Assembly (NCBI GenBank): GCA_021773135.1 | Contig: JAJFKP010000051.1 | Span: 124,001 to 188,000, forward strand | Direction: 5' to 3' | Source: Woeseiaceae bacterium | GTDB taxonomy: Bacteria > Pseudomonadota > Gammaproteobacteria > Steroidobacterales > Woeseiaceae | Length of the DNA: 64,000 nucleotides | Shown here: positions 25,343 through 33,718 of the stretch, one piece after another | How positions within the stretch are numbered: position 1 is the stretch's first letter | How the letters are laid out: each line of letters starts with the position of its first letter | Made by a program: the position numbers and the translations under genes | Notes under the pieces: model-generated | Database searches by the model: none | Told to the model about the DNA's origin: nothing | What the model saw: only the letters and a program-made list of their open reading frames with translations

Positions 25343-26225
25343 TGGCCACCACCTCTTGATTGGGTGTGAATTCCGCTTCCAGCCTGTTTCTCTCAGAGCT
25401 TTCGCTTGGCGAGTCCTGGAGACTTCCTTGGAGTGGGCTCAACAAGAGCCACAGCAATCGATTGGCAAGAGACCCACGGATCTCTTCAAGACCCAGCGGC
25501 ATGATGCGATGATCCCTCCTTGGCGTCGGCCGAAACGTCCTAAAAATGATGTCCCAGATTGGAAAAACAGCACTGAAATTGCTGTCGGTCTCCGGTTGCC
25601 AGGTCGAATGATGAATGCGATGAAGATTGGGTGTTACGACCAAGTATCTGAGAACTCTATCAACGGCTGCAGGTAACTTTACGTTAGAGTGCGACCATAA
25701 AGTGACACAGACATCCACGACTTCGTATAGCACAAGCATCCAGGGACTTAAGCCAAAGCCGACAACGAGGGGAATTCCGATGGCTAGATTCACGGCGAAC
25801 TCCATCGGATGAAAGCGAACGGTCGTCGACACATCCATCTCCGTATCAAGATGATGAACACGATGGATTCGCCACAATATCGGGATCTTATGCGCCAAGA
25901 AGTGCGTGAAGAACGAGATGAATCCGCGCAGTAGTAGGTTGGCGACCACTGCCAGTGGCAGAGGAAGCGCGATTAGATTAAGCAGGCCCCATCCCTCGAT
26001 CGATGCCCAATGCGCGATGGAGATGAATGAGAGCGGCAGTGCCGCTAAAGTCACGAGATTGAGCGCGGTCAGCCCAATGTTGGCTAGCCATCTGGCACGA
26101 CGCTCCGCGTGGACGGGGCGTTGGGGCACCAACCGCTCGGCACCGACGAGGAGAGCAAATAGGCCGAAAAATAGAACGATCTGAAGATCCCCGCCGTTGG
26201 CTAGTAACCAGTCTGACAAGTTCAT
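25332..26225 (-). CDS. Fatty acid hydroxylase / sterol desaturase superfamily protein
   Basis: A 297-residue membrane di-iron enzyme. It starts MNLSDWLLANGGDLQIVLFF and has the histidine clusters THFLAHKIPILWRIHRVHH (HxxxH and HxxHH) and NLHRIHHS (HxxHH), spaced as in the FA_hydroxylase superfamily, with membrane helices between. Members hydroxylate, desaturate or cleave lipid substrates (for example ether lipids or sterols); the substrate here is unknown. ATG 26225 has GGAG upstream and lies 2 bases after the stop of the 42-residue ORF. The C-terminal tail after SLQDSPSESS is polar. Confidence 0.87.
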   Translation of the reverse strand: MNLSDWLLANGGDLQIVLFFGLFALLVGAERLVPQRPVHAERRARWLANIGLTALNLVTLAALPLSFISIAHWASIEGWGLLNLIALPLPLAVVANLLLRGFISFFTHFLAHKIPILWRIHRVHHLDTEMDVSTTVRFHPMEFAVNLAIGIPLVVGFGLSPWMLVLYEVVDVCVTLWSHSNVKLPAAVDRVLRYLVVTPNLHRIHHSTWQPETDSNFSAVFPIWDIIFRTFRPTPRRDHRIMPLGLEEIRGSLANRLLWLLLSPLQGSLQDSPSESSERNRLEAEFTPNQEVVANDH

Positions 26226-26227
26226 GG

Positions 26228-26356
26228 CTAGCTCCGCGTGGCAATAAAGACGCCAATCAGCAGCGCCGCACCAATGATGATCCAAAAGGCCTTTCTGCCG
26301 CGGCCACGCTCCCGATTTACTTGATTGGCGAATCCAGTTCCCATTTTGTTTTCCAT
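26228..26356 (-). CDS. 42-residue single-helix membrane protein (unlisted small ORF)
   Basis: A small frame reading MENKMGTGFANQVNRERGRG followed by RKAFWIIIGAALLIGVFIATRS. The basic N-terminal half followed by one hydrophobic helix is a typical small inner-membrane protein. AAAGG lies seven bases upstream of ATG 26356, and its stop is only two bases before the fatty-acid-hydroxylase start, so it is very probably the first gene of that operon. I recognise no family. Possible partner or anchor for the membrane enzymes encoded next to it. Confidence 0.7.
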   Translation of the reverse strand: MENKMGTGFANQVNRERGRGRKAFWIIIGAALLIGVFIATRS

Positions 26357-26417
26357 TCTCATTACCTTTCTATATTGGTTTCCAAAGATGGCCGGTGAAG
26401 AGAAATTCGATCACCTG

Positions 26418-26465
26418 CCTATTGACAAGTACATTGTCATATCTGACAAGTCACTTGTCAATAGG
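26418..26465 (-). promoter_or_regulatory. Promoter with two tandem MarR-type operators
   Basis: Two 17-bp palindromes, TGACAAGTACATTGTCA (26423-26439, one half imperfect) and TGACAAGTCACTTGTCA (26444-26460, perfect), start exactly 21 bases apart, two helical turns. An outer 13-base inverted repeat CCTATTGACAAGT/ACTTGTCAATAGG spans the whole site. On the minus strand TTGACA, 17 bases, then GACAAT forms a good sigma-70-like promoter lying inside the operators. Together this fits autorepression by the MarR protein of the operon. Confidence 0.72.
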
Positions 26466-26530
26466 AATTCGAAGGTGGCCAAACCCGAAGTCTCCTGCAA
26501 AAGCACACCTTTTATTCCACCCACAGGGCA

Positions 26531-26711
26531 TCTCCGAATGTCCGCTTGTGGCCGAAAGCGGCAGATCGAGTGAGAATCGCTGAGCGGCTGGTATTGGTAG
26601 AAGCAGACGTTCAACGTTACCGCGGAAACTTCTTCTAGAATTCACTTTAAGCTTCGCGAAAAACCAGCTCCATGCGGAGGATCACCGGCTGTTACTTGCC
26701 GAAAGCAGACC
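26531..26711 (+). repeat. Dispersed intergenic repeat, degenerate copies
   Basis: TGTCCGCTTGTGGCCGAAAG with CGGCAG (26540-26563), GAGCGGCTGGTATTGGTAG with AAGCAGACGTT (26582-26612) and CGGCTGTTACTTGCCGAAAG with CAGACCT (26686-26712) are more diverged members of the repeat family. The rest of 26612-26837 holds nothing assignable. Confidence 0.6.
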
Positions 26712-26837
26712 TAAACACCACCGGTGTGCTTCGATACCGAACGTCTGCTTTAGGGAACAGTAACCAATCAGTCGCGGAAAATATCGAGATAGGCAGCAAA
26801 CGGCACTGTGCCATGTTCGATTTGTCGTCGCGCTGGA

Positions 26838-27218
26838 TCAGCGTCGACGTTCGACAATCAGGATGTTGTAGCGTCCCTTTGGTCCTATGAACCACGATGC
26901 CATCGTGCTGGTAACGGATACGATTAGCCAGCCGATGAGCGCGGCAAAAAATCCGGTTACTGTGAATTTATCTAGGAACGCCGCGACCAGGCCAAACATG
27001 GCCGCGTTGACCACCAAGAGAAAGAGCCCCAGCGTCAATATCGTCAGCGGTATCGTAAGGAGTATAGCCAGCGGTCGCACCAGGGCATTTACGAGACCCA
27101 ATAAAACTGCGGCAAGCAGCATGGTGCCGGGCGTTTCAATATTAATGCCCGGGACGATGGCATTCGCGAGCCATAGGCCAAGTGCCGTGATTAGTGTTCG
27201 AAGAAGAATGCCGCGCAT
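26838..27218 (-). CDS. Phage holin family 4 / DUF360-type membrane protein
   Basis: A 126-residue protein with four hydrophobic segments. It has LLRTLITALGLWLANAIVPGI, LLGLVNALVRPLAILLTIPLTILTLGLFLLVVNA and a final SWFIGPKGRYNILIVERR. The block LxNALVRPxxxxLTxPxTxLTLGLF is the signature of the PF04020 family (YvlD-like), named after phage holins but widespread on bacterial chromosomes and not linked to lysis. The role is unknown. No phage genes are nearby. Start ATG at 27218. Confidence 0.87.
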   Translation of the reverse strand: MRGILLRTLITALGLWLANAIVPGINIETPGTMLLAAVLLGLVNALVRPLAILLTIPLTILTLGLFLLVVNAAMFGLVAAFLDKFTVTGFFAALIGWLIVSVTSTMASWFIGPKGRYNILIVERRR

Positions 27219-27360
27219 TTACCTAATTGCCGTTGCCTCAAATACTCTATTTCACAGAAACCGTCGACACTCAACATTGTGGCTCGAGATCCGACCGTTT
27301 ACCCACCTATCGCCTCCTGCTGACTCCCGAATCCTGCCGATCGGTCGCCTGCGAGCGATA

Positions 27361-29004
27361 TCAGGGCGCATCTCGTGCAACCACGAGGTCGATTGCATGG
27401 TAGGCAGATAATATCGCACCTTCCTGCCATCCTTGCAGGATACTAAGGTGCTCGCCCGCAAAAAATATGTTCTCGTCCGGGGTTAACAACGTAGACGGGT
27501 TGGATACACCCCAGGCACCCAGTTGAAACGGTACCTTTGGCCATGCAACGCTGATTCCATTGATCGCTGCTCCGTTCATTTCCGAGTGCAGATTGCTGCC
27601 CTGCGCCGTGGCAGAGTCAATGCGCTGCTGCGGCGACTGGTTTGCGAAGCTGGTGCCCGGCGGGCCACCGAAAATGTACGCGCCAACGAGAATTCCATTG
27701 TCGCGACCAAAGTCGTTATTCGGATACCAGATTTGCGTAATGTCCTGGGTCGTCCAGGAAATGCCGCCATATATGTTGTGATCCTGCTCCCAGAATCGCC
27801 GTGACTGGAATGCAATTTTTCCTGCCGCAGAGTAGTTGAAATTAGCGATTTCGGCTTGGTGCGCAGCAGCGAAATCGTTCGGAATGTTCCGCAACACGGT
27901 CGCCGGAATAGTGCAGATGCAGTAATCGGAATCAAGCGTCATGTCTGCGCCGAACTGATCCCGGTACACGACTCTCGCACCCGCAGGCGTTTTTCGAATT
28001 TCGCTAACAACCGCTTCCGTAACGAGGTCACCGGCCACCTCGGTCTCAAACGCCCTGGCGATCTGGTCCATTCCGCCCACCGGCTGTAACATGGTTGGCT
28101 GCTGTTCAAGGTCATGCGCAAAGCCACTCCGCTGCTCCCAGAACGACTCTGCAATCAGGTCCGTGAGTGCCAACGGGGACACCCGCTGCCCGCGTTGGCG
28201 ACTGCCGGTGTTTTCCTGCCCCGGAAATCCACCGCGCGTTGAGCCGGTGTAGTTCAGCGAACCGTCGAGATCACCGTAGCGCGCGAGCATGCCGATAATA
28301 TTGGCTTTGTCGGCGGCGCTCAGTTCCTGATCCAGCGCATTCTGATTAACCGCCGTTGCCAATAATCTCGAAATATTGCCGCGCGTGTCTGCGTGCACCC
28401 GTCGTGCGATAACCGGCTGGCCCCCAAAGCGGGTCGTGGAATGCAACAATGCCGCGCGATTATCGTTGATAAAAGTTTCGAGCTGAACGCCGAACTCGCG
28501 ACAGTAACCCAGCAGAAACTCGTGATGATGTGAAATTCGTGCGGGGCCACTATTGAAGTAGAGATCGCTATCAACATCGAACATACAGGTTTGAGTAGAG
28601 TCCGTTTCAGTGATCACATCACCAGAACGGATGGTGCGATTACGGCCTCCGGCGAGTGATGTCGCTTCAAGAATGGTGCAGCTGTAACCCAGACGAGTCA
28701 TTTCGAGCGCCGTTGTCATGCCCGCAATGCCGCCTCCAAGAATCGTCACGGTTTTGCCAGCGCCGACGTTGGCGGGCCAGTCTCCCGGCCTCGGGGACGC
28801 GGCCCCCTGCGGAGGCGGCGGTGGTGGAGGTGGCGCGGGCGGATTGGAAAGCACACCGGGTGCTGCGGATGATGAGCCGCAGCCAGCGGCGGTTGTACCA
28901 ATACCCATTGCCAGCATTGTGCGAAGCATCGCCGAGCTTCCGGCGGCGCGACCGATTGACGTGAGAAACTCTCGCCTTGCCATGCGGCTTTTCTTCGACG
29001 TCAT
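27361..29004 (-). CDS. Tat-exported FAD-dependent amine/L-amino-acid oxidase lipoprotein
   Basis: A 547-residue flavoprotein. The N-terminus has the twin-arginine motif MARREFLTS and a later TTAAGC lipobox, suggesting a Tat-dependent lipoprotein, followed by a proline run (eight prolines) as a spacer. The FAD domain starts VTILGGGIAGMTTALEMTRL and continues ILEATSLAGGRNRTI. The C-terminal FAD segment is NIFFAGEHLSILQGWQEGAI. This is the flavin monoamine oxidase family, which oxidises amines or L-amino acids with H2O2 production. The substrate is unknown. ATG at 29004; an internal ATG at M8 just before the RR motif is also possible. Confidence 0.88.
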   Translation of the reverse strand: MTSKKSRMARREFLTSIGRAAGSSAMLRTMLAMGIGTTAAGCGSSSAAPGVLSNPPAPPPPPPPPQGAASPRPGDWPANVGAGKTVTILGGGIAGMTTALEMTRLGYSCTILEATSLAGGRNRTIRSGDVITETDSTQTCMFDVDSDLYFNSGPARISHHHEFLLGYCREFGVQLETFINDNRAALLHSTTRFGGQPVIARRVHADTRGNISRLLATAVNQNALDQELSAADKANIIGMLARYGDLDGSLNYTGSTRGGFPGQENTGSRQRGQRVSPLALTDLIAESFWEQRSGFAHDLEQQPTMLQPVGGMDQIARAFETEVAGDLVTEAVVSEIRKTPAGARVVYRDQFGADMTLDSDYCICTIPATVLRNIPNDFAAAHQAEIANFNYSAAGKIAFQSRRFWEQDHNIYGGISWTTQDITQIWYPNNDFGRDNGILVGAYIFGGPPGTSFANQSPQQRIDSATAQGSNLHSEMNGAAINGISVAWPKVPFQLGAWGVSNPSTLLTPDENIFFAGEHLSILQGWQEGAILSAYHAIDLVVARDAP

Positions 29005-29083
29005 CGCATTGCCCCCGATTTGTTATGCGTCATTATAAGTCGTGCAAGGTTCGCGCGGCAGCGGCGACCTTCCATAATCAGCT

Positions 29084-29227
29084 CTAAATCCCGTGCATTT
29101 CGAAATTGGACCTGACACAGGCTTGAGAATTCCCGACGGATTGCGCAAACACCGGAAATTCAGGCGCCGCATGACAGGCAGCAAACCCGGCTGCGACACA
29201 CATGGCGACGCGCAGTGAACGCGACAT
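29084..29227 (-). CDS. 47-residue exported peptide, coupled to ABC permease
   Basis: A small frame [20 protein letters not shown], then APEFPVFAQSVGNSQACVRS and NFEMHGI. Its ATG overlaps the permease stop as TGATG, an arrangement used for termination-reinitiation. A short hydrophobic N-terminus with FAAC could be a weak lipoprotein signal. I recognise no family and the evidence for translation is limited to the coupling. It would be the last gene of the exporter operon. Confidence 0.42.
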   Translation of the reverse strand: MSRSLRVAMCVAAGFAACHAAPEFPVFAQSVGNSQACVRSNFEMHGI

Positions 29228-29988
29228 CAGATTCGCAGTCGATAACCTGTCTTGAATATCCACCAGACCGCCAGAATACACGCCACCAGGAACCCACCGG
29301 TCATCGCCAGGCTCAGGGCTAAAGACACATCCGCATTTTCGTAAAAGCTCCAGCGAAACCCGCTGATCAAATAGACAACGGGATTGAACAACGTGATGGT
29401 TTGCCAGACTGGCGGCAGCATGCTGATCGAATAGAAACTGCCGCCCAGGAAAGTCAGCGGCGTAATTACCAGGGTCGGCACGATTGCGAGTTTTTCCCAA
29501 TTATCAGCCCAAACGCCGAGAATAAATCCGAACAGGCTAAACGTAATTGCCGTAAGGAAAAGGAACAGCAGCATCCAGTACGGATGCAGAATCTGGATGT
29601 CAACGAACAGGTTGGCGGTCGCGAGTATGATGCCGCCTAAGATAATGGACTTGGTTGCTGCGGCCCCAACATAGCCAATTACGATCTCAACTACAGATAC
29701 GGGTGCCGACAGCAACTCATAGATCGTGCCTGAAAAACGTGGGAAGTAAATGCCGAAGGAAGCGTTGGAAATACTCTCCGTGAGCAGCGACAACATGATC
29801 AGGCCGGGCACAATAAATGAACCGTAACTGACACCGTCAATCTCCGTGATTCGAGAGCCAATCGCGGCGCCGAAGACGACGAAATAGAGCGACGTGGATA
29901 TGACCGGGGAAACAATACTTTGAAACAGTGTGCGTCGCGTGCGCGCCATTTCAAATTTGTAAATTGACTTGATGCCGTACCAGTTCAT
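29227..29988 (-). CDS. ABC-2 type transporter permease (YadH-like)
   Basis: A 253-residue inner-membrane protein with six hydrophobic segments. It starts [20 protein letters not shown], with [24 protein letters not shown] and the conserved [20 protein letters not shown] before the last helices, as in ABC-2 permeases such as YadH and the NodJ/drug exporter group. It pairs with the ATPase whose stop overlaps its start by 4 bases. The substrate is unknown; export of a drug, lipid or glycoconjugate is typical. Confidence 0.9.
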   Translation of the reverse strand: MNWYGIKSIYKFEMARTRRTLFQSIVSPVISTSLYFVVFGAAIGSRITEIDGVSYGSFIVPGLIMLSLLTESISNASFGIYFPRFSGTIYELLSAPVSVVEIVIGYVGAAATKSIILGGIILATANLFVDIQILHPYWMLLFLFLTAITFSLFGFILGVWADNWEKLAIVPTLVITPLTFLGGSFYSISMLPPVWQTITLFNPVVYLISGFRWSFYENADVSLALSLAMTGGFLVACILAVWWIFKTGYRLRI

Positions 29989-30920
29989 TTTATGCGCTTC
30001 ACCAGATCGACAAATATTTCCTCAAGAGAACTTTGCGTCGTTTTGACATCGTGAAAATTGATGCCCGCCTCGCGCAGCTCGCCAAGCAGCGTCGTAATCC
30101 CGGTATTCTCAGCCTGCGTATCGTAGCTGTAGATCAGCTCTTTGTCGTTTGCACCTATCTCGAGATTGCGCGTTGACAGCTCCTTGGGAATCGCGGCGAG
30201 CGGTGCATCAAGGTCAAGAATCAACTGTTTCTTGCCAAGTTCCCGCATCAGCTGCTTCTTTTCCTGCACGAGGATAATCTCGCCGTGGTTGATTACGCCG
30301 ATGCGGTCCGCCATTTGTTCCGCTTCCTCGATATAGTGCGTGGTCAAGATAATGGTGACTCCGGATTTGCGCAGTTCGCGCACGATTTCCCACATGTCCT
30401 GGCGGAGCTCGACGTCGACTCCTGCCGTGGGTTCGTCGAGAAAGAGAATTCGGGGTTCATGAGAAAGCGCCTTGGCAATCAGAACACGGCGTTTCATGCC
30501 GCCGGACAGCGACATGATCACATTGTCTTTTTTATCCCAAAGCGACAGCGACTTGAGGACTTTCTCCAGGTGCCCAGGGTCCGGTGCTTTACCAAACAGG
30601 CCACGACTGAACGCGACGGTGTCCCAGACAGACTCGAAGGTTTCCGTCGTTAACTCCTGCGGCACCAGTCCGATAAGTGAGCGCGTTTGCCTGAACTCGC
30701 GGACACTATCAAAGCCGTTTACCGCAACATCACCGCTGCTGGCATTGACGATGCCGCAAATTATGTTGATCAACGTTGTCTTGCCGGCACCATTAGGGCC
30801 GAGCAGTGCAAAGATCTCACCCTCGCTGATGTCAAGGTTGATGCGCTTTAGGGCCTCGAAACCATCGGGATAGGTTTTACACAGGTTGTTGACGCGAATA
30901 ACTGATGCATCTCCTGGCAT
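29985..30920 (-). CDS. ABC transporter ATP-binding protein (YadG-like)
   Basis: A 311-residue ATPase with Walker A (GPNGAGKTT, about 41-49), Q-loop (LVPQELT), signature LSGGMKRRV, Walker B ([12 protein letters not shown]) and H-loop ([15 protein letters not shown]). The C-terminal 80 residues are the usual accessory domain of YadG/CcmA-like exporters. Its ATG shares a base with the stop of the amidohydrolase gene upstream (TGATG), and its stop overlaps the permease start by 4 bases, so the three genes are one transcription and translation unit. Confidence 0.93.
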   Translation of the reverse strand: MPGDASVIRVNNLCKTYPDGFEALKRINLDISEGEIFALLGPNGAGKTTLINIICGIVNASSGDVAVNGFDSVREFRQTRSLIGLVPQELTTETFESVWDTVAFSRGLFGKAPDPGHLEKVLKSLSLWDKKDNVIMSLSGGMKRRVLIAKALSHEPRILFLDEPTAGVDVELRQDMWEIVRELRKSGVTIILTTHYIEEAEQMADRIGVINHGEIILVQEKKQLMRELGKKQLILDLDAPLAAIPKELSTRNLEIGANDKELIYSYDTQAENTGITTLLGELREAGINFHDVKTTQSSLEEIFVDLVKRIK

Positions 30921-32551
30921 CAGTACTCCTCGAGATCTCCGCGTTCGGCTTTTTGCTGCGCGACCATTTCGGCAACGTCCGCCAGCAACGCCTTGGCGTC
31001 ATAGACGATACCGTCCTTGATCGTATAGCGAACTCCACCGACGCGTTCCGGCCGGCCGGTATCATCGTTCAGGCGCACGGCGCCGGTGCCATACAGCACC
31101 TTGAGATTCGCGAGCGGATTCTCATCGACGATAATCACATCAGCGAGCAACCCGGGGCGAACGACGCCAAATTCGATCTCCTGACCCTTGGGAGCATGCA
31201 GTGCCTGAGCCCCATGCATCGTTGCGGAGCGCACAACTTCCAGCGGATGAAAACCTGCCTCCTGCAGCATCTCCATCTCCAGGATTGTGCCAAAACCGTA
31301 GAGTTGGTAAATGAATCCGGAGTCGGAACCAACCGTTACCCGACCGCCCATATTCTTGTAGTCGTTAACAAACTGCATCCACACCCGGTAGAAATTTTTC
31401 CACGCGACCTCGTCTGCTGTCGTCCAGTCAAACCAGTACGCTCCGTGACTTTCGCGGTTCGGTGTGTAGAAATCCCACTGCGTGGGCAGCGTGTATTCCT
31501 TGTGCCAGTCCGCGTTCCGAACGCGCATCACGTCACGACCGGCGGAATAAATACTGAACGTCGGGTCGAGTGTGAAATCGAGCGTCTTGAACTCCTGCAG
31601 GAGCGAGTTCCATTTTTCCGAACCACGACCCGCGATCAGGTTCCACTGTCGCGCGACCTGCCCGAAGCGATGCTGTTCGTTGTTGTAATTCATGTCGACG
31701 GGCCATGGCTGTACGTCGTTGTTTTCGTACATCGCTTCAAACAGGCCGTAGTAGTGGGTCAGCGTGCCCAGGCCAAGTATTGCCGCGTCCTGCGCGTTCA
31801 TCTGGGCGACACCCATCTGGCCGAGGTGCGCCGTCGAACCAAGGCCTTGTTTTTTTGCCTCGTCGAGTAGCGCCTCCATGATGGCCGGACGATACGAGCC
31901 AAGCTTTAGACCATCAGCACCCTCCCCGGCGATATATCGCACCCACTCGCGCGCAGCTTCCGGAGTCAGGATGTCGACATCAGCGTACTTTTCTCCGGAG
32001 CCCGGCCGGTGGTAGGAAAAAATCCTGGGCGCAACAATTTCATTCTTCGCACTGCGGGCTTTCTCCGAGAGGGAAAATTCCACGTCGCTGCTAGGGACTC
32101 CACGAACGGTCGTGATGCCGTGTCCCATCCACAGCTTGTAGCTGTACTCAGCTTCAGGCGCCTTGGTGCTGCCGCCGGTATGCGTGTGCATATCGATTAT
32201 GCCTGGCATGACGTAGGACCCATGTGCGTCAATTTCCCGCGTGGCGTCGCTTGGACGCTTTTCCTCAACGATCTCCAAACCCGGATAACCGACTGATTTT
32301 ACTTCTGTTATTCGGTTATTCTCGATAACGATATCGACTGGCCCAATAGGGGGTGCCCCCGTGCCGTCGATAAGCGTCGCACCGCGAATAATGAGTTTTG
32401 TATAAGGACCGCCGCCCTCATCCGACGCCCTGTCAGGCGCGGGAATCATGCTGGGTGAATCATCCTGCGCCATCGCACTCTGCGCCCCAGCCATCAATAA
32501 GGCAGACAACAGCAACGAGCATGTCATTTGCGATCGGTTTCGAAGTTTCAC
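30920..32551 (-). CDS. Exported amidohydrolase
   Basis: A 543-residue metal-dependent hydrolase of the amidohydrolase superfamily. A signal peptide ([19 protein letters not shown]) leads to [20 protein letters not shown], then [11 protein letters not shown] (the HxH metal pair), HLGQMGV and a C-terminal [16 protein letters not shown]. Such exported enzymes are often dipeptidases, prolidases or imidazolonepropionase-like; the substrate is unknown. I chose GTG 32551 because AGGGGAGA lies just upstream and the signal peptide begins 8 codons later; a longer upstream frame has no support. It is coupled to the ABC exporter and begins 32 bases after the YkvI-like gene. Confidence 0.86.
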   Translation of the reverse strand: MKLRNRSQMTCSLLLSALLMAGAQSAMAQDDSPSMIPAPDRASDEGGGPYTKLIIRGATLIDGTGAPPIGPVDIVIENNRITEVKSVGYPGLEIVEEKRPSDATREIDAHGSYVMPGIIDMHTHTGGSTKAPEAEYSYKLWMGHGITTVRGVPSSDVEFSLSEKARSAKNEIVAPRIFSYHRPGSGEKYADVDILTPEAAREWVRYIAGEGADGLKLGSYRPAIMEALLDEAKKQGLGSTAHLGQMGVAQMNAQDAAILGLGTLTHYYGLFEAMYENNDVQPWPVDMNYNNEQHRFGQVARQWNLIAGRGSEKWNSLLQEFKTLDFTLDPTFSIYSAGRDVMRVRNADWHKEYTLPTQWDFYTPNRESHGAYWFDWTTADEVAWKNFYRVWMQFVNDYKNMGGRVTVGSDSGFIYQLYGFGTILEMEMLQEAGFHPLEVVRSATMHGAQALHAPKGQEIEFGVVRPGLLADVIIVDENPLANLKVLYGTGAVRLNDDTGRPERVGGVRYTIKDGIVYDAKALLADVAEMVAQQKAERGDLEEY

Positions 32552-32583
32552 TGTTTGTCTCCCCTGTTTTCCCTGGTCAGATA

Positions 32584-33687
32584 CTATGCGGAATTCTGCC
32601 GAATTTGCCACACGCCGTAGGTAAGTAGTGGCAACACGAAGACCAGCAAAAAGCCCCAGGTGATCGTGCCATAACCCTGTGCTACCAAAGTCATCAGGCC
32701 GATCGCGTCGGCGAGCACTACGGCAGTAAGAAGTATGAAAATGGCAACAACGGGTCGCAGCCAATTCTGCATGGTCAGTCCTTTTTCGAGAAACGTGTGG
32801 TCGAGTCGCTCGTTAACGCCGTGAATCATGGCAGCACCCGTTTCGACGAATGTGCCGAACAAAACGACCGGAAATAGATAGATAAAAAACCCGGCGCCAT
32901 CCAGTGCGTTCATCAGGACTGTTATAGGCAACGGGCCATCCACACCGGCCGCAGTCAGCAGGTCGTACTGCCCAATCATGGCAACAAAGAACAGCATTGC
33001 CGGCACCATCGCAAGCGGTCCGGCCAATGCGCCGGCAATGACCGCTTCTCTGCGGCGACTGTGATGGCGAATGCAAAACAGAATCGCTGGAATGATTGAC
33101 ATGTTGTAACCAGAGAAGGCAACGCCGCTCTTTAGCCAGCCACCACTGTTCTGTGCTGCAGCAAGGTTTGCCGCTATAGCTTCACCGTTCTGGATCAAAT
33201 GCCAGCCGAAGAAACTGAAATACGTGACATACAGCACGACAGACCAGGCGCCGAGAAACCGTTCAATAGCAGGCGTGCCGAAGAACACCAGGAGCGCAAT
33301 AGAGACCATGATTCCGGCGGTGCCGATAATCGCGGGCAATGCAAAGGTGTCCCGCATGATGTCGCCGGCAGCAGCGCCTACGACGGAGATCACGAGAATC
33401 ATCTGCAGGACAAAAAGCATTTCATATAGCGGCCATGCCCGACCGAGCAGCCTCTTGCAGAAACTCCGGTAATCAAACAGCCGAAAGAGTCGCGCAAATT
33501 CATAAGCCGCCATCAATACAACACTGAATACGATGGTTGTGACGGCCATTCCCAGCAAGCCGCCGACCGGTCCATGCCCGAGGAAAAACTGTGCAAGTTC
33601 TTTTCCGGAGCCGTAGGCGCCGCCGATTACGGCTGACTGAAATATGAATCCCGGGAGGATATAACGCTGAAACCAGCTGTCTTTCAT
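32584..33687 (-). CDS. YkvI family membrane transporter
   Basis: A 367-residue protein of about ten membrane helices, starting MKDSWFQRYILPGFIFQSAV. The opening GGAYGSGKELAQFFLGHGP, with FGTFVETGAAMIHGVNER near the end, matches the YkvI family (COG3949), which is distantly related to LeuT-fold amino-acid transporters. The ligand is unknown. It lies 31 bases downstream of the DgcA-like epimerase, so it may import or export an amino acid or N-acyl amino acid handled by that enzyme. The start ATG 33687 is preceded by GGCAAA, a weak ribosome site; the longer frame upstream overlaps the epimerase. Confidence 0.83.
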   Translation of the reverse strand: MKDSWFQRYILPGFIFQSAVIGGAYGSGKELAQFFLGHGPVGGLLGMAVTTIVFSVVLMAAYEFARLFRLFDYRSFCKRLLGRAWPLYEMLFVLQMILVISVVGAAAGDIMRDTFALPAIIGTAGIMVSIALLVFFGTPAIERFLGAWSVVLYVTYFSFFGWHLIQNGEAIAANLAAAQNSGGWLKSGVAFSGYNMSIIPAILFCIRHHSRRREAVIAGALAGPLAMVPAMLFFVAMIGQYDLLTAAGVDGPLPITVLMNALDGAGFFIYLFPVVLFGTFVETGAAMIHGVNERLDHTFLEKGLTMQNWLRPVVAIFILLTAVVLADAIGLMTLVAQGYGTITWGFLLVFVLPLLTYGVWQIRQNSA

Positions 33688-33718
33688 TTTGCCGGGATGC
33701 CGGAGTTGAACCGCAAAA

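Noticed and set aside
26838-27218. Phage holin as evidence for a prophage
   Set aside because: PF04020 proteins are common chromosomal membrane proteins and no lysin, capsid, integrase or tail genes are near.
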